The position numbers were made by a program, and so were the translations under genes. A stretch of DNA of 64,000 bases from JADGNZ01 sp963715895 (lineage in GTDB: Bacteria; Acidobacteriota; Thermoanaerobaculia; Gp7-AA8), in contig OY970284.1 of assembly GCA_963715895.1 (NCBI GenBank), positions 4,960,001-5,024,000 on the forward strand, written 5' to 3'. The stretch's first letter is position 1. Every line of letters starts with the position of its first letter. Below are positions 29,793-39,901 of the stretch, one piece after another. The notes beneath the pieces are model-generated. The model did not search any database. It worked only from the letters and a program-made list of their open reading frames with translations, and was not told the DNA's origin.

Positions 29793-29937
29793 CGCAGTTA
29801 GTGCGCTTCGTCACGGCCGCCATCGCTGGGTGGACCGATGATATGGCCTACAATTCGCCCCATTCGGTTATTTGATGCGGCAAGAGTCTGCCCGCATTCG
29901 CCCCGATTCCGAGAGAGCCAGGAGCTTCGTGCCGCAT

Positions 29938-32900
29938 ATGCCGACACTGAATAACGATTCGACTGCCGTCGTCTTGAACCCCGCTGACCCAATCGATGCC
30001 GCCCGGCAGAGGAGCCTCCGCATCGCCGGTGTCTCCCTCGGCGCGACCCTCATCACCGTCCTCGTTCTTTTTGCGGCCATGGCTCTCGCTCCGGCTGACG
30101 CCAGCGCCGCCAACACGTGCACGCTGACATCCACCCAGGCGACAACGAACTGGAGCGACGCGACCAAATGGAGCGGCTGCGGCGGGGGATACCCGGGACA
30201 GACTGCCGCCGGCGATACAGCCAGCGTCAGCCTCGGTGGGACGTACACCCTCAACGTCGACGCCTTCGTCAATCCCGTCATCCTCCAGATCGGAGGCTCC
30301 GCCAGCAGCGTTCCCGTCCAGATACCCAGCGGCGGAACGCTGACGCTCGAGAACTCCAGCACCGCAACGAGCAACAACACCTTCACCGTCGCCAGCGGCG
30401 GCACCATGGGGACCGAGACGGGGGCAAACATCACCAGCTTCCAGGGCGCGGTGCACGTCAATGGCGGCACATTCAACAGCGCCGGTGCCATCCAGTTCAG
30501 CGCGGGGACGTTCACCTACAGCGGCGGAAGCCTGACCGGCAGCGGCACGATCAACATCAGTAACTCCGGGATCTTCGACGGCGCGTTCGGGGCCATGCCG
30601 ATCAGCGCCACCACCATCAACATCAACAACGGCGGATCCCTTCTCTACAGCTCCGGCTCGAACGATCTGACGCTCCAGAATAACGCCTCGATCGTCAATG
30701 GCGGCACCTTCACGGCCGCCGGCTTCGGCACCATCCACTCCGACGGCTCGGCCGTCTCGATCACGAACAACAGCCAGTTCACAAAGACCCTGTCCGGCCT
30801 GTTCATCATCGAACCGGCATTCAACAATGCCGGCAGCGGCGTCTCCATCACAGCCGGCGTGCTCGACATCGACTCCACCGGCACCAGTAGCGCGCCATGG
30901 ACGATGAGCGCAGGCACCGAGGTCTGGTTCCCGACTCCTGGGGCCGGGACGTATACGTGGGCAAGCGGGACGGCATTCAACGGCGGGAAGGTCACCATCG
31001 ACGGCTCCGGCACCATCGCCACCAGCTTCGCCATGACGGTCAATAACACGAACCTGCAGGTGAACGGCGGCATCTTCTCGACACCGTCGACCCTCACCGT
31101 CACCGCGCCGGGCACGCTGAAGTGGACAGGGGGGACGCTCACCGGCTCCGGGCACACGGTCATTAGCTCCGGTACGACGTTCGACATGACCACGGAATCG
31201 TCGTCGCGCAGCGTCAGCGGCCACACGATCGACAACGCCGGCAACGCCGCGCTCAGCGCCACATCGCAGCCGCCAAGCCTCGATAGCGGCTCAGCCTTCA
31301 ACAACAGCGGGACCCTGGACATCCAGAGCGACGGCTCGATGCTGACCAACGCCTCCGGATCGAACACGTTCAACAACTCCGGCACCGTCAAGAAGAGCGC
31401 CGGCGGATCGGGGTTCCGTTTCGACGTCCCCTACAACCAGACCACCGGCTCGACCGACGCCAACTCGACCACTACCGGCAGCACCATCATCTTCAACGCC
31501 GGCGGCTCCCTGAGCGGCGGCGTGCTGAAAGCGACGCAATCGACGAACTTCGTCGATTTCTTCAACGGCAGCTTCAGCGTCTCCGGCGGCTCGTTCTCCG
31601 GGCCGGGTGCGCTCCGTCTCAACGGCGGCATCCTCAACATCAACACGCCCTTCACCTTCCCGTCGCTCTTCAACGAGACCTCGGGCTCCCTCGGCGGCAC
31701 GTCGGCAATCACGATTCCGAGCGCCGCCTCCTTCAACTGGAGCGGCGGCTCGATCACGGGCAGCTCCGGCGTCCCGATCACGATTCAGTCGGGCGGCGCG
31801 ATGAACGCCGATACGACCACGAGCTCTCTGATCTATAACGCCCGCAACCTGGTGATCAACGCCGGCGGCAACGTCAACTGGAACAGCGGCGCGAATGCGA
31901 TCATCTTCCAATCCAGCGCTAACGTAGCGAATGCGGGGACGTTCACCGTCGCTACCTCCGGCGGCACGCTCGGGAACGCCACGGGCAGCTTCCTGAACAC
32001 GGGACTCTTCAAGCACACCGGCGCCGGCACGCTGAACATCACCCTGCCGCTGACGAACAGCGGCGGGACGGTCAGCGAGCAGGGAGGGGTGCTGGTGTTC
32101 CTCGACACCACCAGCGTGACACACACGGGAACCTTCGACGCGCAGGCTGGAACGTTCCTCGACTTCGGCGCGGGAACGCACAACCTCGCCGCCGGCTCTT
32201 CCTTCACCGGCACTGGCACGTTCAAGATCGCCGGGGCGACGCTGAACGCCAACACGGCCGTATCCCCTGCGAACCTGATCCTCTTCGCCGGCACCCTGGG
32301 AGGGACCGCCAACCTCACCACGACCAGTTCGCTCATCTGGACCGGCGGCTCGATGAGCGGCACCGGAACGACCATCGCCGCTTCCGGCACGGCACAGTTG
32401 AATACCGGCTCGCTCACGCTGGCGCGCAATCTCACGCTCTCGGTCAACACGACCTATGGCGGCGGATTGTTCGTTCAGAACAGCGTCACGATCACGAACA
32501 ACGGGACGTTCGACATTCAATCGACCGGCATCGGTTGCAGCTGTTCACCCATCTCCACATTCGTCAACAACGGCACGCTCAGAAAGTCCGGTTCGCTCGT
32601 TCCGGTCGTGGTCAGCATCCCCGTCAGCGGCACGGGAGCGCTCGACGTCACCGGAGGCTGGCTCCAACTGATGAGCAACGCCTCGTTCGGCAGCGCCTCG
32701 ATCGCTTCGGGCGCCATCGCGCAGTTCAGCGGGACCACGAACTCGATCGCGGGGAACGTCAGCGGCGCCGGCACTCTCCTGAACATCGGCGGATCGACCA
32801 CCGTCAGCGGCACGGTCAACCTTCCCGCGCCGGGATCGATCGAAGTCCAGCCCGGAACGCTCCTCACGCTGAACGGCACTACCACGACGAACACCCTGTT

Positions 32901-35900
32901 TCTCTCTGGCGGAACGACGACCGGTACCGGGAACATCACCGCCGGCACCTTCGCGTGGATCGGCGGCTCCCTGGCCGGAACGGGCTCGCTGACGGTGAGC
33001 ACGACGCTGGTCATTCAAGGCTCGACAGGTCCCATGACCCTCTCGCGCAATCTGATCAACAACGCCCCGACCGGAATCTACGATCCGCCGAGTCTCACGA
33101 ACGTCCTCTCCGTCTCGCCAGGTGTCACCATCACGAATAACGGTGAGTTCGAGATTCGGCTCGACCTGCAGGCGCTCACCGGAGCTCCGGTACCAGCGTT
33201 TGTAAACACCTCCACCGGGCTGCTCTTTCGTACAGGCGGAGCCCCGGGGACGTTCGCATTCGATCCGGCCGTGAGCAACGCCGGCACGCTGGACTTCTCG
33301 TTAGGCACGACAAACTTCACCAACGGCGTCGTTCAGACCGCGGGTGTCACCGCCTTCTCGTCACCGATCGGCTCCTCAGCCGGATTCGCCTTCAACGGCG
33401 GCGTGGTCTACGGCTCGAGCACGCTCACGGGCGACGTGAACAACACAGGTGCCACATTCACGGCGGGCAATCCCGTGAGTCCGGCCGTCTGCTCGATCAC
33501 CGGCAACTACACGCAGGCGAGCGGCGCGACCCTGACGATGAGGATCAACGGCACCACTGCCGGGTCGCAGTACGGGCAGCTCGCCGTCAACGGCAACGTA
33601 ACGCTCGCCGGCACACTGACGGTCATCAATCCGCTCGGCTACACCCCGAATGACGGCGACACCTACAACGTCCTCACCTTCACCGGCACGCGAACGAATG
33701 ACTTCAATACGAAGAACTTCCCGTCGCCGGGTCCGGACGGATTCCTGACCTCCAGCTATGTCTCCGGTCCTCCGGCAGCACTCGCAGTCAAAGCGGTCAT
33801 GCAGCCGGCCGACATCAGCGCCGCGCAGTCAGGTCCCGCGGGAGTCTTCCAGGGTCAGAACGCGACGATCGTCATCACCATCGCCAACGCCGGTCCGGGA
33901 CCGGCGAACAACGTCACGCTCACGGACACCTTCTCCGGCGGCGCGTTCGTCTCCGCCACTCCGAGCAGCGGCTCGTGCAGCGGCACCGGCCCGATCAGTT
34001 GCAACGTCGGCACGATCGCAGGCAGCAGCAGCGCCACGGTCACTCTGGTCCTCAACGCCAACGCCGTCGGCACGATCATGAACAACGCCTCTGTTTCCAC
34101 GACGTCGACCGAGAGCAACACCGGCAACAACAGCGCCTCCCCGATCAACATCGCGGTGACCGCCAGCGCCGACCTCTCCATCACCAAGAGCGGTCCCCCC
34201 ACAGCCGCCGCCGGCTTGCCGATCGTCTACACGATCACCGTCACCAACAATGGCCCGTCCGATGCCTCCGCGGTCTCGGTCAACGACCCCACCCCGTCCG
34301 GTACCACCTTCGTCTCAAACAGCGGCGCCTGTACCACCCCCTTCCCCTGTTCCCTCGGCATCGTTACCGCCGGTCAGACGAAGAGCATCACCGCCACCTT
34401 CACCACACCGTCGACGTTCACCGGCACCAGCATCGCCAATACCGCAACGGTGACAAGCACGACACCAGATCCATCCGCCGGAAACAACAGCTCTACGGTA
34501 ACGACCCCGTTCGGTCCGCCGAACGCCGATCTCGTTCTCGTCAAGTCCGGCCCCGCCTCGGCAGCCCCCGGCGCGACCGTCGTCTACACGCTGACGATCG
34601 TCAACAACGGACCGGCCACGGCGCTCAACGTCTCCGTCGCCGACCCGACGCCGGCCGGCCTCTCGTTCGTCTCCAACAGCGGCGGCTGCACCAGCGCCTT
34701 CCCGTGCAGCCTCGGCACGCTCACCAACGGCCAGTCGGCAACCATCACCGCCGCCTACACGGTCACGGCCAACTCCGGCTCCGTCACCAACACCGCCATC
34801 GTCAGCACCACCTCCCCCGATCCGAATTCGAGCAACGACTCCTCGAACGTCACCACCCAGATCGGCGTCAACGCCTGCGGTTCGCAGCCGCCAACGCTCG
34901 TTTCTCCCGCCAACGGCGCCACCGCCACCTCGCCGGTAACGTTCTCCTGGAGCGCCGTATCCGGCGCATCGAGCTACAAGCTCTTCGCCGCCGTCGGCGG
35001 CGCGTCGACGCAGGAGATCGGCAGCACCAGCGGCACGACCCTGACCCTGCCGGTCGGCGGCGGCAGCGTGGTCTGGTTCGTCCAGGCGCTCGGCATCGCC
35101 AACTGCACGCAGCTCGTCTCGGCCAACGGCACCTTTAATGTCTGCGGCTCAACACCGGTCATCTCTGTCGTCGGCACCTCCAGCGCCGGGCAGAGCTACA
35201 CCGTGCAATGGAGCGACAGCGGCGTCGCCAGCTACGAGCTGCAGGAGTCGGCCACCGAGGCCTTCGACAACCCGCAGACGTTCCAGGTCAGTGGGACGTC
35301 GAAAGCGTTCACGAAGAGCGCCGCGACACCGACGCCGTTCTTCTACCGCGTCCGCGCCCTTGCCGCCTGCGGCCAGGGACCGGGGGCGTACTCATCGACC
35401 GAGCGCGTCGTCATCGTCCCGATTCCGCCGATCAGCTCCCAGGGCCCGAGCGCCACGGTCGACATCAACAACAAACATGTCGTCGTGCAGACCGTCTTCA
35501 TCCCCGGCCAGGGCTCAGCCCTTCCCTTCGCCGCCTCGACCGACGAGCCGTGGCTCACCGTTACGCCGAACGCCGGCGTCCTTCCCGCGGACGGAATCAC
35601 CCTCACGGTCACCGCCGATCCGGCCGATCTGCCGAACGGTACCTTCACCGCCACGATCATCGTCACCTTCCCCGGCGCCGCGAAAGTCGGCACGCTCGAC
35701 ACCCATCCTCCCGTCACCGTCCCGGTCTCGGTCAGCGTGGTCACGCCGGTCTCCCCCACCAACCTCTCCACCCCCTCCGCCAACTCGCTGATCATCCCCT
35801 CGGTCGGCCATCTCGACGGCATCAACTCCCAGTGGCGTTCCGACGTCCGCATCACCAACACGTCCATTCAGAAGATCAACTACCTCCTCCGCTTCACCCC

Positions 35901-37236
35901 CGCGGGCGGCGACTCCACGCAGATCAAGCAGACCCAAGTCTCCATCGCCGCGAACGACACCATGGCTCTCGATGACATCGTCAAGAACTGGTACGGCGTC
36001 GGCGCGCTCGGCGACGCCGCCAACGGCGTCCTCGAAATCCGCCCGCTCAACACCAGCGGCAAGGGCAGTCCCATCGCCGACGATGTCAACGTGTCGTTTG
36101 CGACCATCGCCTCCAGCCGCACCTTCAACCAGTCCACCGGCGGCACGCTCGGCCAGTACATCCCGGCCATCCCCTTCGCCAACTTCATCGGCAACGTCAG
36201 CGGTGACGCGCGCGCCGGCATCCTCAGTCTGCAGCAGATCGCCCAGTCGTCCGCCTACCGCACGAACCTCGGCATCGTCGAAGCCTCCGGCAAGCCGGTC
36301 TCGGTCCTCGTCAGCGTCTTCGACACCGCCGGAAAGAACCTTCTCGACATCCCCATCGACCTCAAAGCCGGCGAACAGCAGCAGCTCAACTCATTCCTTG
36401 CAGCGAACAACATCACCCTCGCCGACGGCCGCGTCGAGGTGAAAGTCACCGCCGGCGACGGCAAGGTCATGGCCTACGCCTCGGTGGTCGACAACAAGAC
36501 CACCGATCCGCTGCTCGTCACCGGAGTCCCCCTCGCTCAGACCCCGGCCCGCAGCTTCGTCCTCCCCGGCGTGGCCGATCTGAGCACCGGCGGCGCGAAC
36601 TGGCGCAGCGACCTCCGCCTCTTCAATGCCGGCGTCGATCCGCAATACGTGACCATGACGCTCTACCCGCAGACCGGAAGCGCGAGCAGCGACACCATCG
36701 CGCGCTCATTCACCGTCAACCCCGGCGAAGTCAGCGTCCTCGACAACGTGCTGGCATCGCGCTTCGGCGTCACGAACATCGGCGGGGCCATGCACGTCGA
36801 CACGATCACCGACGCCAACCTCGTCCTCACCGGACGGACCTACAACCAGGTCGACGGCGGCGGCACGTACGGCCAGTACATCGCCGCCGTCACTCCCGCC
36901 GACGGCGTCGCCAAGGGCGGCCGCACCCTCAACGTCCTCCAGGTCGAAGACTCGACGCGCTACCGCACCAACCTCGGCATCGCCGAGGTGAGCGGCAAGC
37001 CGGTTACGGTGGAGGTGTCCGTCTTCCTTCCCGACGCCAAAGTAGCCCCGAAGGTCACCATCCCCCTGGCCGCCAACGAATACCGCCAGTTCCGCGTCCT
37101 CCAGCAACTCGGCGTTGGCACCGCCTACAACGCCCGCGTCGCCATCCGCGTCATCGACGGAGAGGGCCGGATCACCGCCTACGGATCGGTGATCGATATG
37201 CAGACACAGGACCCGACGTACGTACCGGCGCAGTAA
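29938..37236 (+). CDS. Giant secreted beta-repeat protein with DUF11, BACON-like and WRSD modules
   Basis: About 2430 residues. A signal/anchor helix (SLGATLITVLVLFAAMALA) is followed by about 1230 residues of glycine-, serine- and threonine-rich strands built on NGGTFN/GTLTGSGT turns, expected to form a beta-helix. Three DUF11 domains begin near 1290, 1410 and 1530, each with the SGP...YT(I/L)T(V/I)xNNGP pattern. Two fibronectin-III-like domains, a BACON-like domain (EPWLTVTPNAG, about 1870) and two copies of a 230-residue C-terminal module follow. The module is marked by (Q/N)WR-SD-(V/L)R, TGRTYNQ-type, YGQYI and YRTNLGI motifs; it also occurs in the gene at 57034. A cell-surface or extracellular adhesin/structural role is inferred. 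The start is uncertain: GTG 29929 and ATG 29875 are alternatives. Confidence 0.88.
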   Translation: MPTLNNDSTAVVLNPADPIDAARQRSLRIAGVSLGATLITVLVLFAAMALAPADASAANTCTLTSTQATTNWSDATKWSGCGGGYPGQTAAGDTASVSLGGTYTLNVDAFVNPVILQIGGSASSVPVQIPSGGTLTLENSSTATSNNTFTVASGGTMGTETGANITSFQGAVHVNGGTFNSAGAIQFSAGTFTYSGGSLTGSGTINISNSGIFDGAFGAMPISATTININNGGSLLYSSGSNDLTLQNNASIVNGGTFTAAGFGTIHSDGSAVSITNNSQFTKTLSGLFIIEPAFNNAGSGVSITAGVLDIDSTGTSSAPWTMSAGTEVWFPTPGAGTYTWASGTAFNGGKVTIDGSGTIATSFAMTVNNTNLQVNGGIFSTPSTLTVTAPGTLKWTGGTLTGSGHTVISSGTTFDMTTESSSRSVSGHTIDNAGNAALSATSQPPSLDSGSAFNNSGTLDIQSDGSMLTNASGSNTFNNSGTVKKSAGGSGFRFDVPYNQTTGSTDANSTTTGSTIIFNAGGSLSGGVLKATQSTNFVDFFNGSFSVSGGSFSGPGALRLNGGILNINTPFTFPSLFNETSGSLGGTSAITIPSAASFNWSGGSITGSSGVPITIQSGGAMNADTTTSSLIYNARNLVINAGGNVNWNSGANAIIFQSSANVANAGTFTVATSGGTLGNATGSFLNTGLFKHTGAGTLNITLPLTNSGGTVSEQGGVLVFLDTTSVTHTGTFDAQAGTFLDFGAGTHNLAAGSSFTGTGTFKIAGATLNANTAVSPANLILFAGTLGGTANLTTTSSLIWTGGSMSGTGTTIAASGTAQLNTGSLTLARNLTLSVNTTYGGGLFVQNSVTITNNGTFDIQSTGIGCSCSPISTFVNNGTLRKSGSLVPVVVSIPVSGTGALDVTGGWLQLMSNASFGSASIASGAIAQFSGTTNSIAGNVSGAGTLLNIGGSTTVSGTVNLPAPGSIEVQPGTLLTLNGTTTTNTLFLSGGTTTGTGNITAGTFAWIGGSLAGTGSLTVSTTLVIQGSTGPMTLSRNLINNAPTGIYDPPSLTNVLSVSPGVTITNNGEFEIRLDLQALTGAPVPAFVNTSTGLLFRTGGAPGTFAFDPAVSNAGTLDFSLGTTNFTNGVVQTAGVTAFSSPIGSSAGFAFNGGVVYGSSTLTGDVNNTGATFTAGNPVSPAVCSITGNYTQASGATLTMRINGTTAGSQYGQLAVNGNVTLAGTLTVINPLGYTPNDGDTYNVLTFTGTRTNDFNTKNFPSPGPDGFLTSSYVSGPPAALAVKAVMQPADISAAQSGPAGVFQGQNATIVITIANAGPGPANNVTLTDTFSGGAFVSATPSSGSCSGTGPISCNVGTIAGSSSATVTLVLNANAVGTIMNNASVSTTSTESNTGNNSASPINIAVTASADLSITKSGPPTAAAGLPIVYTITVTNNGPSDASAVSVNDPTPSGTTFVSNSGACTTPFPCSLGIVTAGQTKSITATFTTPSTFTGTSIANTATVTSTTPDPSAGNNSSTVTTPFGPPNADLVLVKSGPASAAPGATVVYTLTIVNNGPATALNVSVADPTPAGLSFVSNSGGCTSAFPCSLGTLTNGQSATITAAYTVTANSGSVTNTAIVSTTSPDPNSSNDSSNVTTQIGVNACGSQPPTLVSPANGATATSPVTFSWSAVSGASSYKLFAAVGGASTQEIGSTSGTTLTLPVGGGSVVWFVQALGIANCTQLVSANGTFNVCGSTPVISVVGTSSAGQSYTVQWSDSGVASYELQESATEAFDNPQTFQVSGTSKAFTKSAATPTPFFYRVRALAACGQGPGAYSSTERVVIVPIPPISSQGPSATVDINNKHVVVQTVFIPGQGSALPFAASTDEPWLTVTPNAGVLPADGITLTVTADPADLPNGTFTATIIVTFPGAAKVGTLDTHPPVTVPVSVSVVTPVSPTNLSTPSANSLIIPSVGHLDGINSQWRSDVRITNTSIQKINYLLRFTPAGGDSTQIKQTQVSIAANDTMALDDIVKNWYGVGALGDAANGVLEIRPLNTSGKGSPIADDVNVSFATIASSRTFNQSTGGTLGQYIPAIPFANFIGNVSGDARAGILSLQQIAQSSAYRTNLGIVEASGKPVSVLVSVFDTAGKNLLDIPIDLKAGEQQQLNSFLAANNITLADGRVEVKVTAGDGKVMAYASVVDNKTTDPLLVTGVPLAQTPARSFVLPGVADLSTGGANWRSDLRLFNAGVDPQYVTMTLYPQTGSASSDTIARSFTVNPGEVSVLDNVLASRFGVTNIGGAMHVDTITDANLVLTGRTYNQVDGGGTYGQYIAAVTPADGVAKGGRTLNVLQVEDSTRYRTNLGIAEVSGKPVTVEVSVFLPDAKVAPKVTIPLAANEYRQFRVLQQLGVGTAYNARVAIRVIDGEGRITAYGSVIDMQTQDPTYVPAQ

Positions 37237-37254
37237 AACGGAGCGCTCGCGTCA

Positions 37255-38928
37255 TCACTGAACATACCCGAGCGAGCGGAAATACTCTCCGCGATCGGGA
37301 GCGGCGGTGCTGCGGAGGTGCTGGACTTCGATGCGAAGACGCGCCGCGACCTCGCCCGGAACGCGGTCCTCCGGCAGCGGCGACGCCTCGGATGGATCGG
37401 CGAGCATGTCGAAGAACTCCTCACGGCCGGGGTCGTGGACGACGAGGTGCCAACGGCCGGCGATCACCGACCACCAGCGGTTGTACGAGACCACCCGTTG
37501 CGGAACCAGCACGGCCGTGGCGATCGGGAGGGGTGAAGGCAGCGGCGTCCGCGATGCGGCGGCGTTCACGATCGACGGAAACTGGACCAGATCGACAGGC
37601 GCGGACACATGCCCCGGCGCCAGCCACGGCGCGTTCACGATCAGCGGCACATGCAGCAACTGCGTGTAGAGCGAGTTTCCATGGCGCTCCAGGCCTTTCT
37701 CTCCGAAGTGCTCGCCGTGGTCGGCGACGACGACGAAGACCGTCTGCCGCTTCGATCGCCGCGTCCTATCGAGGATCGTCCCAAGATCGCGGTCGATGCA
37801 TGCAATCGCGGCCAGATGACTCGGATAGTACCGGCGGCGATACTCCGCCGGCGGCGTATCCGACTGGTCCGGCTGCTCGAATCCTGCCGGGCGGCAGCGG
37901 GGCTCGACGTAGTACGGGTTGTGCGCGTCCATGTAGTTGGCCACCAGGAAGTACGGCCGGCTGTCGTCGCGCATCTGTGCCAGCAGACGGCCGGTGACCT
38001 CACTCGCGGACCAGTTGCAGACCGTCGCGGCGAACCACGTCCAATGACGGTCGGCAAACATGCCGGCCGCGGTGCGGCAGACGTGGAGAGCGTTCTCTGC
38101 GTGCTCATAGACGTCGAATCCGCGCTGGAAGCCTGAGCCGCGATTGGCGAACGTGTTCGAGATCACCGCCGCGGTACGGTAGCCGCGGCGGCGGTACACC
38201 TCCGCCACGGTCGGCGCGGAGAGCGTGTAGCGCTGCTGATCGAAGTCGATTCCGAGCGCTTGCGCCGGAATTCCGGTGAAGGCGCTCAGATGCGACGGCA
38301 GCGTCCAGGGCGCCTGCGCGTACGCGCGGTCGAACACGACGCTCCCCCGCGCCAGCCGCGCCACGTTCGGCGGAGACGCTTCGAACAGCGCGTCGTGGCC
38401 GACCGTATCGAGGATGATGATGACGACGTTCGGCGCATCGGGCAACGCCGTGGCTGACGACGGCCGCGGTTCCGTCCTACGGCCGGTAAACACCAACACC
38501 GCGACCAGCACAGCGACCACGGCCGTCGCCATCGCCGCGGCGGCGTGACGAGGACGCGCCAGCCAGAGCAGTCCGATCCTCCAGATGGCCCAGCACGCGG
38601 CGATCCCCACGACCGCCGCGATGACGCCGCGCACCGGTGTCATCGCTCGCTCGAGCCGCGCGAAGATCCCGAAGAGGAGCAACGCCGTCACGACCAGCGG
38701 CGCCGCCTGCCGTCGCACGATGATCAGCGCCGGAATCAGGAGCACGATGGCCAGCGCCACCCAGCACAATGGCGCAACGAGCCACAATCGCGGCGGGATG
38801 TAACGAAACGTCCGGTCGCATCCGGCGATGTGGCCGGCGATCGTCGCCGAATCCGCCAGGCCGATCAACAACGCCGCACTCACGGCGTACGAGTAATGAG
38901 CGGACATGCGAATCGGCAGCGGCGGCAT
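37255..38928 (-). CDS. Membrane sulfatase/phosphoethanolamine-transferase-superfamily enzyme
   Basis: The 557-residue protein has four or five N-terminal transmembrane helices and then a periplasmic alkaline-phosphatase-superfamily domain. Its metal site begins at VVIIILDTVGHD (Asp about 174), and the nucleophile region is APWTLPSHLSAFTG (about 206-219). VVADHGEHFGEKG near residue 400 provides the distal Asp-His. The nucleophile position carries Thr, not the Cys/Ser-x-Pro-x-Arg of formylglycine sulfatases, so a phospho-group transfer or hydrolysis is more likely than sulfate ester cleavage. It is divergent from a glycan-building operon, which suggests decoration of that glycan. GATAAT eight bases before the ATG implies a leaderless message. 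Confidence 0.87.
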   Translation of the reverse strand: MPPLPIRMSAHYSYAVSAALLIGLADSATIAGHIAGCDRTFRYIPPRLWLVAPLCWVALAIVLLIPALIIVRRQAAPLVVTALLLFGIFARLERAMTPVRGVIAAVVGIAACWAIWRIGLLWLARPRHAAAAMATAVVAVLVAVLVFTGRRTEPRPSSATALPDAPNVVIIILDTVGHDALFEASPPNVARLARGSVVFDRAYAQAPWTLPSHLSAFTGIPAQALGIDFDQQRYTLSAPTVAEVYRRRGYRTAAVISNTFANRGSGFQRGFDVYEHAENALHVCRTAAGMFADRHWTWFAATVCNWSASEVTGRLLAQMRDDSRPYFLVANYMDAHNPYYVEPRCRPAGFEQPDQSDTPPAEYRRRYYPSHLAAIACIDRDLGTILDRTRRSKRQTVFVVVADHGEHFGEKGLERHGNSLYTQLLHVPLIVNAPWLAPGHVSAPVDLVQFPSIVNAAASRTPLPSPLPIATAVLVPQRVVSYNRWWSVIAGRWHLVVHDPGREEFFDMLADPSEASPLPEDRVPGEVAARLRIEVQHLRSTAAPDRGEYFRSLGYVQ

Positions 38929-38936
38929 GGCCGCGC

Positions 38937-38942
38937 ATTATC
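38937..38942 (-). promoter_or_regulatory. Putative -10 box GATAAT for the sulfatase-superfamily gene
   Basis: Minus-strand GATAAT lies eight bases upstream of the ATG at 38928 with no Shine-Dalgarno sequence. It sits in the short divergent gap before the glycosyltransferase operon. Confidence 0.45.
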
Positions 38943-38989
38943 GTCCCGAGACGCGGCGTACGATGGCGTTATCATCCTCGGCGGGCCCC

Positions 38990-39901
38990 ATGTACGATTC
39001 TCCCGTCTCGGTCATTCTTCCGGTCTACAACCGCCAGGACTCCGTCGCCCACGCGATCCGCGGCGTCCTGGCACAGACCGGCTGTTCCGTCGAATTGATC
39101 GTCGTCGACGACGGCTCGACCGACGGGACGCGCGATGTGCTCGAGGAATTCGGCTCGCGGATCACCGTCATCGAGCAGCCGCACGCCGGTGCATACGTGG
39201 CGCGGAACCACGCCTTGCGTCACACCCGAGGGGAGCTGGTGGCGTTCATCGACTCCGATGATGCCTGGCTTCCCGACCGGCTGGCCAGGCAACTGCCATT
39301 GATGCTCCGGCCGGAAGTCGGACTGGTGTTCGGCGACGTCGTCCACGTGCTGCCCGGCCGGCCAGCCGGCCGCGGGCGCCTCACCAGCTTTCAGGTAGCG
39401 CCGCCCCACCGCGGCCGCGCCGCCGCGCAGTTCGCCTGGTGCAACTTCGTCCCGACCTCGACCGTCCTTGTGCGGCGGCGTTGCCTCGAGGAGGCCGGAG
39501 GTTTTTCGGAGGAGCTTTCGTCCGACTACCTGATGTGGTTCCGGATCGCCTTGCGCCATGAGGTCGACTACGTCCCCCGTGTTGTCGCCGAGTACACCCT
39601 CAGCGCCGACGGGATCAGCCGCGACCTCGGCCGGTCGATCGACGCCCGCATCCGGCTTTTCTCGGACGAGCTGGCCCGCACCAGCGATCCCGCCGCACGC
39701 ACCGTCATCAAACGGCTGCTGTTCAATCTCTCCTGCTCCCTCGCGCTGGCCGCGGTGCGGAACCGGGCCGGCAACGTATCGCATCCACTGCGCCGTGCCT
39801 GGGCTACGGCCACCGCCGCCGCGAATCTCGAAGCGGCGCCGTGGACTGCCGCGTATGCCATGAACCAGATCCGCGTCAGGACGCGTCGCCTATTCTCATG
39901 A
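38990..39901 (+). CDS. Family 2 glycosyltransferase
   Basis: The 303-residue protein is a GT-A enzyme: VSVILPVYNRQDSVAHAI at the start, LIVVDDGSTDGT for nucleotide binding, the metal motif in FIDSDDAWLPDRL, and an acceptor-side SSDYLMWFRIALRHEV. It transfers a sugar from a nucleotide donor in the cytoplasm; donor and acceptor are unknown. It is the first gene of a tight four-gene run with a second GT2, a GT4-like enzyme and a methyltransferase, probably building a surface polysaccharide or glycolipid. The ATG at 38990 places the catalytic domain at the N terminus; its stop overlaps the next start in ATGA. Confidence 0.9.
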   Translation: MYDSPVSVILPVYNRQDSVAHAIRGVLAQTGCSVELIVVDDGSTDGTRDVLEEFGSRITVIEQPHAGAYVARNHALRHTRGELVAFIDSDDAWLPDRLARQLPLMLRPEVGLVFGDVVHVLPGRPAGRGRLTSFQVAPPHRGRAAAQFAWCNFVPTSTVLVRRRCLEEAGGFSEELSSDYLMWFRIALRHEVDYVPRVVAEYTLSADGISRDLGRSIDARIRLFSDELARTSDPAARTVIKRLLFNLSCSLALAAVRNRAGNVSHPLRRAWATATAAANLEAAPWTAAYAMNQIRVRTRRLFS

